64,000 nucleotides of DNA from Ascidiaceihabitans donghaensis (lineage in GTDB: Bacteria > Pseudomonadota > Alphaproteobacteria > Rhodobacterales > Rhodobacteraceae): the NCBI RefSeq assembly GCF_900302465.1, contig NZ_OMOR01000001.1:434001-498000 (forward strand), in the 5' to 3' direction. Position 1 is the stretch's first letter; the number at the start of each line of letters is the position of its first letter. Positions 19,865-29,341 of the stretch are shown here, one piece after another. The translations under genes and the position numbers were made by a program. Below the pieces are notes generated by a model. That model was not told where the DNA came from, searched no databases, and saw only the letters and a list, made by a program, of their open reading frames with translations.

Positions 19865-19892
19865 TCCTACACGCGAAAATTTGCAAAAAAAT

Positions 19893-19925
19893 GGCGCAGG
19901 GGACACTCTGCGCCTTTTTTGTTTT
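19893..19925 (+). terminator. Intrinsic terminator of the formate dehydrogenase gene
   Basis: GGCGCAG and CTGCGCC enclose an 8-base loop and are followed by TTTTTTTG. It lies 29 bases after the stop codon and separates the gene from the convergent J-like gene. Confidence 0.88.
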
Positions 19926-19943
19926 TGGCATAACATCAAGCCG

Positions 19944-21110
19944 CTAAATTCGCGACAGCCCCCAAGAGATCAGCACCAAAAGCGTTATTGCGCAGGAGAC
20001 GCTAAACAACAGTGTAGACCTTGGACCGGGCAAGTGAAGGACCGTGTCAATGCGGTCGAACCATGCGGCGCGTTCCACTGACGCTTGCCAAACCCGCGTG
20101 ATGTATCGGTCGATCATACCAATTCGACGGAGCACGCCGATCAGGGCGTTGCTCCAGTAATAGAGGAACAAAACAAAACACCAAACGATGGCGAAACTGA
20201 TGGCTGCAACGAAGGTTCCGAACAGAAAGATTTCCGCCGTAAGCCCATCTGGATAAAGAACAAAGACGCCCCCCATATACATAATCAAACACATGAAAAT
20301 GCGGGCACGCTTGGCATGTAGCGGTGTCTTTTGGGGACGCGGAGGGGCCTTGACGTTTTGCGTTTGCACGGCCCGCGCCACGTCATAGGCCACCAGCTCC
20401 GAGCCTTCATGCCAGCCAAATTTCTTGTTGAACCGAACGCCGTCGCTGGCCCATCCAAAGTTCTGTTCCATCAGCTTGGCGACACCTTGCGAAATGGAAC
20501 GTTCCTCTTCCACAACAGCTTCGCGCAGACGTTCAAACAATAGATATTCTGCGTGATCCCGAACACCACGATCCATGGCGATGTCGCGTTCAAGTATGTT
20601 TTGAAGCGGGGCCAGCTTCCACACGCCTGTGTCATAAGTTGCTGCGAGATCCCGGAAAAAATCGGCTTCTTTGTCTGCGTCGCTTTGAGGTTCTGCTTCC
20701 GGTTTGAACCAAGGGTTGGATGTGGTCGACATCGCGGTTTGAAGGGGGGCGATTGTGTCTTCTGCATCCAAGTCCAGCGGTGCGTCGGAAAGGTCAGGTA
20801 CTTCGGATTGCGGGTTGGGGTCTGGTTCGGGCTGCGACGCTGCCGGAAGATCGTCGAAATCGAAGGTGTAAGACACAACGCCAGGCACGTTTTCCACCCC
20901 GTTTGCTGCTTGCCGCATACTGGGTTTTTTGGGACTTGGGGTGGCGCTGGCTAGAAACTTGGCCTCATCGAAGGCCGTGCGCAGGCTTTGAAAGACATTA
21001 GCGTCGTTGCGGTCGATGGTTTTCAATTTTTGGGCGTAGGCGCGTTTAACCGATCGCACATCGGTTCGCCCGTCCAGATCCAATTCGGACCACGGCCATT
21101 CAGCTGACAT
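19944..21110 (-). CDS. Degenerate J-domain-like membrane protein, partner of the adjacent Hsp70
   Basis: A 388-residue protein. Residues 1-50 (WPWSELDL, VKRAYAQKLK, VFQSLRTAFDEAK) follow the J-domain pattern found beside HscC chaperones, but the HPD tripeptide position reads TID (31-33). A disordered acidic linker follows to about 140, then a soluble segment, then three hydrophobic helices near 255-280, 285-315 and 365-385. Its start lies inside the last codons of the Hsp70 gene (11-base overlap), strongly suggesting co-translation and a shared job. It is probably an inner-membrane anchor for the chaperone. Whether it can stimulate ATPase activity without HPD is open. Confidence 0.72.
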   Translation of the reverse strand: MSAEWPWSELDLDGRTDVRSVKRAYAQKLKTIDRNDANVFQSLRTAFDEAKFLASATPSPKKPSMRQAANGVENVPGVVSYTFDFDDLPAASQPEPDPNPQSEVPDLSDAPLDLDAEDTIAPLQTAMSTTSNPWFKPEAEPQSDADKEADFFRDLAATYDTGVWKLAPLQNILERDIAMDRGVRDHAEYLLFERLREAVVEEERSISQGVAKLMEQNFGWASDGVRFNKKFGWHEGSELVAYDVARAVQTQNVKAPPRPQKTPLHAKRARIFMCLIMYMGGVFVLYPDGLTAEIFLFGTFVAAISFAIVWCFVLFLYYWSNALIGVLRRIGMIDRYITRVWQASVERAAWFDRIDTVLHLPGPRSTLLFSVSCAITLLVLISWGLSRI

Positions 21111-22803
21111 AGTAGTCGTCGATGCGGTTCAGGATCTCGGAAATTTCGCCGCGGGTCGTTTCAATCAGGTCAGGGTCTTGTTTGGTCAATGCGGTTTCGA
21201 ATTCAACCAGCAGGTTTTGCACCATGGTGCGATCATCGCCGGACGCCATTTCATAAAGGCGTTTGATCCGCGCCAGAAGGGCTGTGTTTTCTTCATCTTC
21301 ACGCGGGTGCAGCTTTAGTTTTTGCATCGCTTTTAGCTTGTATTTTATGTCAGCGTCGCTAAGGCCCACGACGTTGTCACGGATCACAACACCTGCTTTT
21401 TTGCCGGTTGATGTGGATACGGCTTCCACGTCGATCAGACCGGACGGATCGTAGGTGATCCGCACCATCATGCTTTCCATGCCGGCCTTGGCGCGGGGCA
21501 CCGTCAGGTCGAAACGCCCCAGATGGACGTTGTCAGACACCATTGGGGCTTCGCCCTGATAAACATCAACCCCAAGTACCGTCTGGTTGTCCGCCATAGT
21601 GGAAAATGACCGCTCGCGGCTGGCGGGCAGGGCTGTGTTACGTTCAATAATTGGGGTGAAGAACCCTTCCATGGAAGATCCGTCGCGCAATTGGGTTGCG
21701 GTTTCGATACCGACAGAAAAAGGGCTAACATCTGTCATGACCACATCGTCCAATGCGCGATCTTCAGCCACAAGCCCGGCTTGGATGGCGGCCCCAAGTG
21801 CCACCGCGTGATCCGGGTCAATGGACATATCAGGCAGTTTTTTGAATTGTCGTGCCACCAGTTGGCGGATCATCGGCATACGGGTGGCACCGCCAACAAA
21901 AACGACACGGTCCAGCGTCTCCATGCTTTCATTGCTGTCATAAAAACAACGTTCAATGGGGCGCAGCAGCCGTTTCAACAGGCCAGAGCACGCCGTTTCA
22001 AAGAAGGTGCGGGTGATTGTCAGATCGTGGTTTTCGTCGCCAAGTTTCAGGGTGATGTCGTGGCTGTCCGCTGTTCCCAGACGCCGTTTCAGCCCATCGG
22101 CCACAAAGCGCAAATGGTTCTGGTCATCGCTGCCAAGTTTGGCCCAAGGGCTGTTGATCTTGTCGGCCAGCCCTTTGGCCAACGCTTCGGAAAAATCTTC
22201 TCCGCCCAAAAAGGCATCGCCAGATGACGCTTTTACTTCCATCACACCATCAAAATGTTCCAATACCGTGACATCAAATGTACCGCCGCCAAGATCAAAC
22301 ACCAGAAACTGGCTTTCGCCGTCCCGATCTTGCAGGCCATACGCCAATGCCGCAGCTGTCGGTTCATTCACCAACCGTACAGGGTTCAATTCGCACATGG
22401 CGCAAGCCGCCATTGTCGCTTGGCGTTGGGATTGGTTGAAATAAGCGGGCACCGACACAACCACATCGCGGATGGGCATCCCCAGGGCTTGTTCCGCGTC
22501 TTCTTTCAGCTTGCGCAGAACCAACGCAGACAATTCCTCTGCGCGCAGGCGTTTGCCACCCAACGAAAACACTTTGTCGGTCCCCATGGATCGCTTGAAG
22601 GCCGCCGCCGTGTCGCGTGGATGCGTGGCCAAACGGTCGCGGCCCGCTTCACCGACCAACACGTCCTTGCCATCCATGGACACCACGGACGGGGTCAGTG
22701 GATGGCCCAAAACATTGGATAGCAGCCGCGGCGCCCCGTCCTCAAAGACCGCAATCAGCGAATTTGTTGTTCCCAGATCAATCCCGATGGGTGGATGTTC
22801 CAT
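21100..22803 (-). CDS. hscC: HscC-type Hsp70 chaperone
   Basis: A 567-residue Hsp70 shorter than DnaK (about 640) and ending without the long C-terminal lid, as in HscC. Phosphate 1 motif [10 protein letters not shown] is at 7-16, [13 protein letters not shown]-like [15 protein letters not shown] near 140, phosphate 2 [16 protein letters not shown] near 165 and the adenosine motif [11 protein letters not shown] near 300. The substrate-binding domain covers roughly 370-490. HscC proteins act with non-standard J proteins, and one is encoded immediately downstream. No dnaJ or grpE lies nearby. The gene is divergent from an amidohydrolase gene. Confidence 0.9.
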   Translation of the reverse strand: MEHPPIGIDLGTTNSLIAVFEDGAPRLLSNVLGHPLTPSVVSMDGKDVLVGEAGRDRLATHPRDTAAAFKRSMGTDKVFSLGGKRLRAEELSALVLRKLKEDAEQALGMPIRDVVVSVPAYFNQSQRQATMAACAMCELNPVRLVNEPTAAALAYGLQDRDGESQFLVFDLGGGTFDVTVLEHFDGVMEVKASSGDAFLGGEDFSEALAKGLADKINSPWAKLGSDDQNHLRFVADGLKRRLGTADSHDITLKLGDENHDLTITRTFFETACSGLLKRLLRPIERCFYDSNESMETLDRVVFVGGATRMPMIRQLVARQFKKLPDMSIDPDHAVALGAAIQAGLVAEDRALDDVVMTDVSPFSVGIETATQLRDGSSMEGFFTPIIERNTALPASRERSFSTMADNQTVLGVDVYQGEAPMVSDNVHLGRFDLTVPRAKAGMESMMVRITYDPSGLIDVEAVSTSTGKKAGVVIRDNVVGLSDADIKYKLKAMQKLKLHPREDEENTALLARIKRLYEMASGDDRTMVQNLLVEFETALTKQDPDLIETTRGEISEILNRIDDYYVS

Positions 22804-22890
22804 AGACAGGCCTTTGCATGCGCGGTTAGTGTGCCTTCGTTATTTACTGCCCGTCTCACTGGGTCAACCAATCCAAAGGAATTGCGCCAA

Positions 22891-24078
22891 ATGATCGTTG
22901 ATGCAGACCGTTTTTTGCAAGATCTGGACCACCTGCGCAGCTTTGGGGCGCAAGGCACCGGGGTTGTGCGCCCTGCGTATTCGGACGCAGACATCGCGGC
23001 GCGTCACTGGTTGGCGACGCGGATGGAGGACGCAGGATTGACGCCGGCGTTCGATGCGATGGGCAATCTGTTCGGTTTGGTTGATGGTCCATCCCTTTTG
23101 CTGGGGTCACACAGCGACAGCCAGCCCGAAGGCGGTTGGCTGGACGGCGCCTTGGGTGTTGTTGCCGCACTTGAAATTGCGCGGGCGTCTCGTGAACAAG
23201 GCGGCCCTGCTGTGTCTGTGGTTTCCTTTCAGGATGAAGAGGGCCGGTTTGGCGTGACAACAGGAAGTGCGGTTTGGTCTGGCCAGTTGTCTTTGGATGT
23301 GGCGGATCAGTTGACCGATCATTCGGGTGTGGCTTTGGGGGACGCGCGAAAAGCCATGGCTTCGGTTGCGGGTGCGCATGTTGATCCGTCCCGATTTACC
23401 GGGTTCATTGAAATGCACATCGAACAGGGTCCGGCGCTGGACCAAGGTGGATTACAGATTGGTGTAGTGACAGACATCGTGGGTATTCGCGATATGAAGA
23501 TCACTTTTGGAGGGCAGCAAAACCACGCAGGGACTACACCCATGGCGCTGCGCCGCGACGCTTTTCAGGCTGTGTCACAATTCAATGCAGTGCTGAATGA
23601 CCGGTTTCGCAATGTGGTAACGCCACAAACGGTTTGGACCATCGGGCATGTCACATTGCACCCCAACGCGTCGTCAATTGTACCGGGCCGTGCGACGTTT
23701 TCGATGCAATGGCGTGACGCGGATGTGCCGCGTTTGACGCAGATGGAAAAGATTGTGCGCGACACCGCCATTGAAGTGGCTGAGGCTGGTGGATTTACGG
23801 TTGAGTTCGGCGACATGCTTGGGCTTGAGCCAGTGGCGATGGATGCACGTTTGCGCGGCGCGCTGGAGCTGGCGGCGCAACGTGCCGCGCCAAATGCCTG
23901 GCAAACGATGCCGTCAGGGGCATTGCACGATGCTACAAATGTGGCGCGTCTTATGCCTGTGGCAATGGTGTTTGTGCCATCGATTGACGGGATCAGCCAC
24001 GATTTTGCGGAAGACACCGAGCGCAAGGATCTGGTCGCGGGACTGTCTGTTCTGGCAGATGCGGTTTCAGCGCTTTAA
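22891..24078 (+). CDS. M20 family amidohydrolase (allantoate / N-carbamoyl amino acid hydrolase type)
   Basis: A 395-residue zinc-dependent hydrolase of the hydantoinase/carbamoylase group, which cleaves carbamoyl amides such as allantoate, N-carbamoyl amino acids or beta-ureidopropionate. The ATG at 22891 follows AAAGGA; an upstream frame from 22795 would add 32 unlikely residues. Metal-site motifs: [20 protein letters not shown] (71-90, His74 and Asp85) and QDEEGRFG near 143, plus HIEQGPALD near 203 and [10 protein letters not shown] near 225. The stop overlaps that of the convergent WGR gene. The true substrate is not readable from sequence or context. Confidence 0.88.
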   Translation: MIVDADRFLQDLDHLRSFGAQGTGVVRPAYSDADIAARHWLATRMEDAGLTPAFDAMGNLFGLVDGPSLLLGSHSDSQPEGGWLDGALGVVAALEIARASREQGGPAVSVVSFQDEEGRFGVTTGSAVWSGQLSLDVADQLTDHSGVALGDARKAMASVAGAHVDPSRFTGFIEMHIEQGPALDQGGLQIGVVTDIVGIRDMKITFGGQQNHAGTTPMALRRDAFQAVSQFNAVLNDRFRNVVTPQTVWTIGHVTLHPNASSIVPGRATFSMQWRDADVPRLTQMEKIVRDTAIEVAEAGGFTVEFGDMLGLEPVAMDARLRGALELAAQRAAPNAWQTMPSGALHDATNVARLMPVAMVFVPSIDGISHDFAEDTERKDLVAGLSVLADAVSAL

Positions 24079-24302
24079 CCGCGTTCATATCCGCGTTTCA
24101 AAGCTTTTTTGCGGAACGTATCCGCAGCGACGGACGCATCGCGCAGATTGCCATAACAGGTGATGACCTCGCGAGGGGCACCGCCTTGCATGCCCCATTC
24201 GCGCAACACCGAAACTTCTGAAAACAGGTTCATTGCGATTTCCACCCGGTAGAAATGCGGTCTGGCGGCGCGGCCAAGGCGATATAGGACAACGTCGAGC
24301 AT
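24075..24302 (-). CDS. WGR domain protein
   Basis: A 75-residue protein consisting almost only of a WGR domain. The pattern [21 protein letters not shown] is followed by a glycine-rich [11 protein letters not shown] and a C-terminal basic tail. WGR domains occur in PARPs and in small bacterial proteins, where their role is largely unknown; nucleic-acid binding is likely. The family Gly-Arg after Trp reads Gly-Met here. The ATG at 24302 is preferred because the upstream part of the open frame runs through a dispersed repeat. The gene converges on the amidohydrolase with stops overlapping in TTAA. Confidence 0.78.
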   Translation of the reverse strand: MLDVVLYRLGRAARPHFYRVEIAMNLFSEVSVLREWGMQGGAPREVITCYGNLRDASVAADTFRKKALKRGYERG

Positions 24303-24337
24303 TGTCGTGATTCTAGCAGCGATTTTGGCGATGTGAA

Positions 24338-24392
24338 GGGGGCTCTGCCCCCGTCCTGCGGACTCCCCCGGGATATTTTCGGCGAAAAGAAA
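24338..24392. repeat. Dispersed intergenic repeat A, copy 1
   Basis: A hairpin GGGGGCTCTGCCCCC, a spacer CGGACT, then CCCCCGGGATATTTTCGGCG and AAAAG. Closely similar copies are at 59443-59496 and, split by the IS1595 transposon, at 38671-38692 plus 41834-41879. It lies between the WGR and response-regulator genes. Confidence 0.75.
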
Positions 24393-24406
24393 GTGCGTCC
24401 TGGCCC

Positions 24407-25108
24407 TTATGTCCAACTAACGTCGCCGAGGAAGATGTATCCTGCCCCATAGATCGTCTTTATCAATTGTGGGTTTTTGGGATCTTCGCGCAATTTTGTC
24501 CGTAATCTTGAAATTCGTACATCCATGGCACGGTCAAAGCTTTCGCCAGCGGCCCCCCCAAGGCTTTGCTGCATTTGGCTGCGGCTGATCAGACGCTTCG
24601 GGCTATTGAGAAACAGGCGTAGCACTTCGCCTTCTGCATGTGAAAACGGTGTCTCAACCCCTTGCGCATCAACCAAGAGATAGCTGTCGAAATGGGCCAC
24701 CCATCCGTTGAAGATGGCTGAGTTGCTGCTTTGTGGTTCTGCTTTGCTAGATCGCAGACGCGCCCTGATGCGGGCCACGACTTCGGCCGGATCGAAAGGT
24801 TTGATGATGTAATCATCCGCCCCCAGTTCCAGTCCGGTCACTTTGTCCTGCACCTTGGCGCGCCCCGATATGATGATGACGATGGCCCCTTTTTCCAGTG
24901 CCAACTTATGCACCACCGTCAGCCCATCTGTGTCGGGCAGCGACAGATCCACAAGGCACACATCCGGTGTCTGGTGCTTTAGGGCGGCTTCAAATTCACG
25001 CGCCCGCCCGAACCCGATCGTTCGAAACCCTGCGTCTTCCAATGCATCGGCCAGCATTGTCCGGATGGCAGGTTCGTCGTCCAGAATAGTTACCAGTGGT
25101 TTGGTCAT
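24407..25108 (-). CDS. OmpR-family response regulator
   Basis: A 233-residue two-component regulator. The receiver domain (5-118) has acidic residues Asp10/Asp11, phospho-acceptor Asp54 in CLVDLSLPD, and the conserved Lys in YIIKPFDP near 104. The C-terminal winged helix (about 135-230) contains MDVRISRLRTKL and IKTIYGAGYIF, the DNA recognition region. Its ATG overlaps the stop of the histidine kinase gene by 4 bases, so the two are co-translated and form one system. The target genes are unknown; the divergent CoA-ligase/transporter operon upstream is a candidate. Confidence 0.94.
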   Translation of the reverse strand: MTKPLVTILDDEPAIRTMLADALEDAGFRTIGFGRAREFEAALKHQTPDVCLVDLSLPDTDGLTVVHKLALEKGAIVIIISGRAKVQDKVTGLELGADDYIIKPFDPAEVVARIRARLRSSKAEPQSSNSAIFNGWVAHFDSYLLVDAQGVETPFSHAEGEVLRLFLNSPKRLISRSQMQQSLGGAAGESFDRAMDVRISRLRTKLREDPKNPQLIKTIYGAGYIFLGDVSWT

Positions 25109-27012
25109 GTCGCAGCTTTCGGGGTCAACAGGATTTTCAGGGCGGCTTCGTCAAAAGGTTTGCACAAGACCGGAGCGCGCTTTTGTGCGGCTTGGTGCAA
25201 AGGGTCCGACATTGGAAGCGAAGTCATCAATATTACCGGAATTTGCGCGGCTTTTAATCTGTCGGCTAAATCCAAACCTGTCGCTTGTCCTTCCAAACGA
25301 ATGTCCGACAGCACCAATGCGATATCAGGCAAGTCTGCGACAAGCGCTACAGCTTCGTCGACACTGGTCGCCTCAATGACCGAGAAGCGCAGGTTCATCA
25401 ACATTTCGCGGTAAAGATCCCGCAACGCGCTGTTGTCTTCGACCAGCAAGGCCAACCCACCTTGGGTGGAGGGGCTATATCTGAGCGGCAAACGCATATG
25501 CACCGCTGCCCCGCCTTTTGCGGTATTGCGCACACGCACATCACCACCCGCCAGTTTGGTGATGTCATAGACCATGGGCAATCCCAGCCCGGATCCCTCG
25601 CTGCCTTTGGTGCTGAAAAACGGGTCAAATGCCTGCTCCAGTGCCGCGTCGGAAAATCCGGAACCGGTGTCGCTGACTGTAAAATCAATCCATGTGTCTT
25701 GTACTGTTTCAACGTTCAAAGTGATTTCTCCTGCTGCCCCACAAGCATCGCGGGCGTTCAGGATCAAATTGACGAGGCTGTCTTGAACGGCACCTGGATC
25801 GACGAGCACAGGCGATTGCGGCCCTGCGTTGTGAATCGACAGTGTCACACCTTGTGGCAGCGTAGGCTCTGTGAGGGTTTGCAAGTCTTGCAACAAGCCT
25901 TCCAGATGTGTGGCACGCGGGCGTGGAATGCGCTGTCCCGTCATGTCGGCAATACTTCCAAGCAGTTGCCCGCCGCGTTTTGCGGCTGCCATTGTGCCTT
26001 CAACCAAAGGATGGGCGTCGTCGGGCAGGGTACCCATACGGGCGAGCTTGGATTGTAGCCCAAGGATAATAGTCAAAAGATTGGAAAAATCATGTGCCAA
26101 TCCCGATGTTAGCTGCGCCGCTAATGCGCGCCTGCGGGATTGTTGCAGTGCGACACGGGCTTGGGTTTCTTCTGTCACGTCTGTCGATAGGATATAGGCC
26201 CCGCCGTTTGCATCCGGCGCAAAGGCCACCCTGATCCTGCGGGCGCTGTCTATGTCTGTGAATTCGGTCAAAGCGTCCTGCCCCGCATAGGCCAAGGCAA
26301 GTTGGTCTTCGATGCGGGCATAAATGAACGGCCCAAGAATGTCTGCGATATGGTGTCCCAGAATATCGCTGGGGCGGCCCGGCACGATGCCGGACAGACG
26401 GTTATTAGAGAATGTATAGTGCCCGCTTTTGCTGACATGCGCGATATGCGCGGGCATCATTTCGGTTGTCAGGCGGGTCCGCGCTTCGAGATCGGTCAGG
26501 TGGCGCTTTGTTTCTTCAAGCGCACTTACAGTTGCAGCAAGCGCACGGTTGGTCGAGGCCAGTTCTTCTGCATGTGCCAATACCTGATCCGAAAGTTCTT
26601 CGGAACGTGCGCGCAAAAGCGCTTCTTGTTGTTTGCTGGGGGTTATGTCGGTGTAAACTGTCACCCATCCGCCGTTTGGCAGGGGCGATCCTTCGACAGA
26701 AATCGTGCGCCCGTTCGCGCGGGTGCGTTCCATGTAGTGGGGGTGAAAGGCGCGGGCCACTTCGGCGCGTTCACGCACAAAGTCGTCGACGTCGTCGACA
26801 GGCCCGTATTCGCCCAGTGTCGCAAGGTGGTGAATTGTCTCTTCAAACGTGGCCCCGGGTGTCACAAGCTTGTCGGGTAAATTGAACATTTGCTGGAACG
26901 GTGCGTTGCATACCGCAAGTTTCAGGTCGTGGTCGTAAATGGTCAAAGCCTGCCCGATCAGATTGAGGCCTGCGGCAGTCAACGTCTGTGTGTCTGAACG
27001 GGTTTGGGGCAC
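25105..27012 (-). CDS. Soluble PAS hybrid histidine kinase
   Basis: A 635-residue cytoplasmic sensor kinase with no membrane segment. Residues 12-125 form a PAS_7-like domain (LNLIGQALTIYDHDLKLAVCN), then a coiled coil (130-175), a second PAS (about 180-285), a dimerisation helix with the phospho-His307 in GLAHDFSNLLT, an ATPase domain with DTGSGFSD near 450 and GSGLGLPMVYD near 475, and a C-terminal receiver (about 510-630) with Asp in LVLSDIRLEG. This layout resembles NahK/ErcS'-type kinases, by memory. It is co-translated with the OmpR regulator. The signal is internal, possibly a metabolite or redox state. Confidence 0.92.
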   Translation of the reverse strand: MPQTRSDTQTLTAAGLNLIGQALTIYDHDLKLAVCNAPFQQMFNLPDKLVTPGATFEETIHHLATLGEYGPVDDVDDFVRERAEVARAFHPHYMERTRANGRTISVEGSPLPNGGWVTVYTDITPSKQQEALLRARSEELSDQVLAHAEELASTNRALAATVSALEETKRHLTDLEARTRLTTEMMPAHIAHVSKSGHYTFSNNRLSGIVPGRPSDILGHHIADILGPFIYARIEDQLALAYAGQDALTEFTDIDSARRIRVAFAPDANGGAYILSTDVTEETQARVALQQSRRRALAAQLTSGLAHDFSNLLTIILGLQSKLARMGTLPDDAHPLVEGTMAAAKRGGQLLGSIADMTGQRIPRPRATHLEGLLQDLQTLTEPTLPQGVTLSIHNAGPQSPVLVDPGAVQDSLVNLILNARDACGAAGEITLNVETVQDTWIDFTVSDTGSGFSDAALEQAFDPFFSTKGSEGSGLGLPMVYDITKLAGGDVRVRNTAKGGAAVHMRLPLRYSPSTQGGLALLVEDNSALRDLYREMLMNLRFSVIEATSVDEAVALVADLPDIALVLSDIRLEGQATGLDLADRLKAAQIPVILMTSLPMSDPLHQAAQKRAPVLCKPFDEAALKILLTPKAAT

Positions 27013-27307
27013 TGCTTGGACTCTTGGTGATGCACACGCTTTGATGTGGCGGTTTGAAGAAGAGGGGCGCTGACGCGCATGACAAATCCCCGTCTTTGCC
27101 CTTTGGGCGCAGCCGGGTGCTGGTACTGTGGGGGGCTGTTCCGCTTAAGATCAAGCGTCGATTTTGCCCTGTTACAATTCGAAAGGTTTGGGAAAACTTC
27201 AGGAAAAAGTTGACGCCCAGTCTGTTCTCATCATCCTTGGGGGATCAAAGAATCGCCTGAGCGATCGGGGCCGACCGTGGGAGTGGTTGGTTTGGGAGGA
27301 AGTAGAA
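27013..27307. promoter_or_regulatory. Divergent intergenic region, kinase gene / CoA-ligase operon
   Basis: 295 bases with no credible gene. Translation initiation of the CoA ligase is at its right end, with GGGAGGAAG at about 27294-27302. I see no confident promoter motif or palindrome. Confidence 0.4.
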
Positions 27308-29278
27308 TTGTCTAAAACGTCTAATGGCGCAAACGGGCTGGTGTCCGTACCGGCGCTTTTGTATCGCAACGCATCTGAATTCGGTAACGCGCCTGCGTAT
27401 CGTGAAAAAGAGTTCGGGATTTGGCAAAGCTGGACATGGTCGCAAACCTGCGAAGAGGTTGAGGCTTTGGCGCTTGGTTTGTTGGATCTGGGCGTTGCAG
27501 AAGGTGATTTTATCGCCGTAATCGGGCGCAACCGCCCGTATTTGTATTGGTCCATGATGGCCGCGCAAATGGTCGGCGCTATTCCGGTTCCCTTATATCA
27601 GGACGCCGCCGCGGAGGAGATGGCATATACCTTATCCCACTGTGGTGCCCGTTTTGTCATCGCGGGCGATCAGGAACAGGTCGATAAGGTTATGGAAGTT
27701 CAGGCAGACTTGTCTGATTTCGAGGCTATGATTTATCTGGACCCACGCGGTCTGCGCAAATACGATCATTCCGCCCTGACTCAGTATAGTGCAGTGCAGG
27801 CTGCGGGCCGTGAAAAGCGGAGCGCCCTTGAGCCAGAGATGAAGTCTCGCATCGCCAAGCTGGACTACGACAGCACTTGCGTGATGCTTTATACATCCGG
27901 CACAACCGGCAAGCCCAAGGGTGTCGTCTTGTCCAATCGCAATGTGATTGAGACGTCCAAATCATCATCCGAATTCGACGGCTTGCGGCAGTCTGATAGC
28001 ATATTGGCCTATTTGCCGATGGCTTGGGTCGGTGACTTTATCTTTTCTGTGGGGCAGGCGTTGTGGACAGGGTTTTGTACAAACTGCCCTGAAAGCGCCG
28101 AAACAATGCACACCGATTTGCGTGAAATCGGACCAACCTATTATTTCGCACCGCCCCGCGTTTTCGAGACCCAGTTGACCAATGTGATGATCCGCATGGA
28201 AGACGCGTCACCTTTCAAAAAACGCCTGTTTGACTATTTTATGGGCGTGGCACGTCGCGTTGGGCCAGCGATTTTGGACGGCGAAAGCGTCAGCGCATCT
28301 GACCGTCTTTTGTACAATATCGGCGAGTTGATGGTGTACGGGCCTTTGAAGAATACCCTGGGATTTTCGCGTGTCCGCGTCGGCTATACTGCAGGTGAGG
28401 CCATCGGGCCCGAAATCTTTGATTTTTACCGGTCTTTGGGTATCAATCTGAAACAGCTTTACGGTCAGACCGAAGCCACCGTGTTCATCACAGCGCAACC
28501 AGATGGCCAAGTGCGGTCCGATACAGTCGGTGTTCAGTGCCCCGGTGTTGAATTGCGTATCGCTGACAATGGCGAGGTGTTTTACCGCAGCCCCGGCGTT
28601 TTTGTTGAATACTACAAAAACGCAGACAGCACAGCCGACACGAAAGACGCCGAAGGTTGGGTTGCGACGGGAGACGCGGGTTTCATCGAGGAAAGCTCGG
28701 GTCACTTGCGCATCATCGACCGTGCAAAAGATGTGGGGAAAATGGCATCTGGATCGATGTTTGCGCCTAAGTATGTTGAGAACAAACTAAAGTTTTTCCC
28801 CAATATTCTGGAAGCAGTTGTGTTCGGAAACGAGCGCGATGAATGCACGGCCTTTATCAATATCGACTTGAATGCAGTCGGCAACTGGGCGGAACGCAAC
28901 AACATTGCGTATGCGTCTTATCAGGAACTGGCCGGACACCCGGAGGTCGTTGCTACGATCCAGTCCCATGTCGAAGAGGTCAACGTCTCTGTTGCGCAAG
29001 ACGAGATGCTGTCCGACTGCCAGATCCATCGTTTTGTTGTGTTGCACAAGCAGTTGGACGCGGACGACGGCGAACTGACCCGGACGCAAAAAGTCCGTCG
29101 CCGGATAATCGAGGACAAGTTCTCGGATATTATTGATGCCCTGTACAATGGGTCCACTGACGTTTCGACCACCACGGAAGTGACGTATGAGGACGGTCGC
29201 AAAGGTGCGATTTCCGCGACGTTGGATATTCGCAGTGCGGCGGTGCAACCCGTGGCGCAAAAAATGGCTGCGGAATGA
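27308..29278 (+). CDS. AMP-dependent long-chain-type acyl-CoA synthetase
   Basis: A 656-residue acyl-CoA ligase that activates a carboxylic acid with ATP and CoA. The start is assigned to TTG at 27308 because GGGAGGAAG lies 5-6 bases upstream and homologous N-termini begin here; the frame to 27164 shows no signal. The AMP-binding P-loop MLYTSGTTGKPKGVVLSN lies near 196-213, YGQTEATVF near 383 and the hinge region VATGDAGFIE near 455. It is the first gene of a block with livG, livH, livM, binding protein and livF-like genes, suggesting that the transported substrate is an acid to be activated. Confidence 0.9.
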   Translation: MSKTSNGANGLVSVPALLYRNASEFGNAPAYREKEFGIWQSWTWSQTCEEVEALALGLLDLGVAEGDFIAVIGRNRPYLYWSMMAAQMVGAIPVPLYQDAAAEEMAYTLSHCGARFVIAGDQEQVDKVMEVQADLSDFEAMIYLDPRGLRKYDHSALTQYSAVQAAGREKRSALEPEMKSRIAKLDYDSTCVMLYTSGTTGKPKGVVLSNRNVIETSKSSSEFDGLRQSDSILAYLPMAWVGDFIFSVGQALWTGFCTNCPESAETMHTDLREIGPTYYFAPPRVFETQLTNVMIRMEDASPFKKRLFDYFMGVARRVGPAILDGESVSASDRLLYNIGELMVYGPLKNTLGFSRVRVGYTAGEAIGPEIFDFYRSLGINLKQLYGQTEATVFITAQPDGQVRSDTVGVQCPGVELRIADNGEVFYRSPGVFVEYYKNADSTADTKDAEGWVATGDAGFIEESSGHLRIIDRAKDVGKMASGSMFAPKYVENKLKFFPNILEAVVFGNERDECTAFINIDLNAVGNWAERNNIAYASYQELAGHPEVVATIQSHVEEVNVSVAQDEMLSDCQIHRFVVLHKQLDADDGELTRTQKVRRRIIEDKFSDIIDALYNGSTDVSTTTEVTYEDGRKGAISATLDIRSAAVQPVAQKMAAE

Positions 29279-29293
29279 TGGATTTTGACGTTG

Positions 29294-29332
29294 GAGCCTC
29301 CGGCGGAGGTTTATTTAGCGAGATGAAGAGGG
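29294..29332 (+). repeat. Dispersed intergenic repeat B, copy 2
   Basis: GCCTCCGGCGGAGG hairpin followed by TTTATTTAGCGAGATGAAG and AGGGA. The trailing GAGGGA is placed to act as the ribosome binding site of the next gene. Confidence 0.68.
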
Positions 29333-29341
29333 ATCGGTTTC

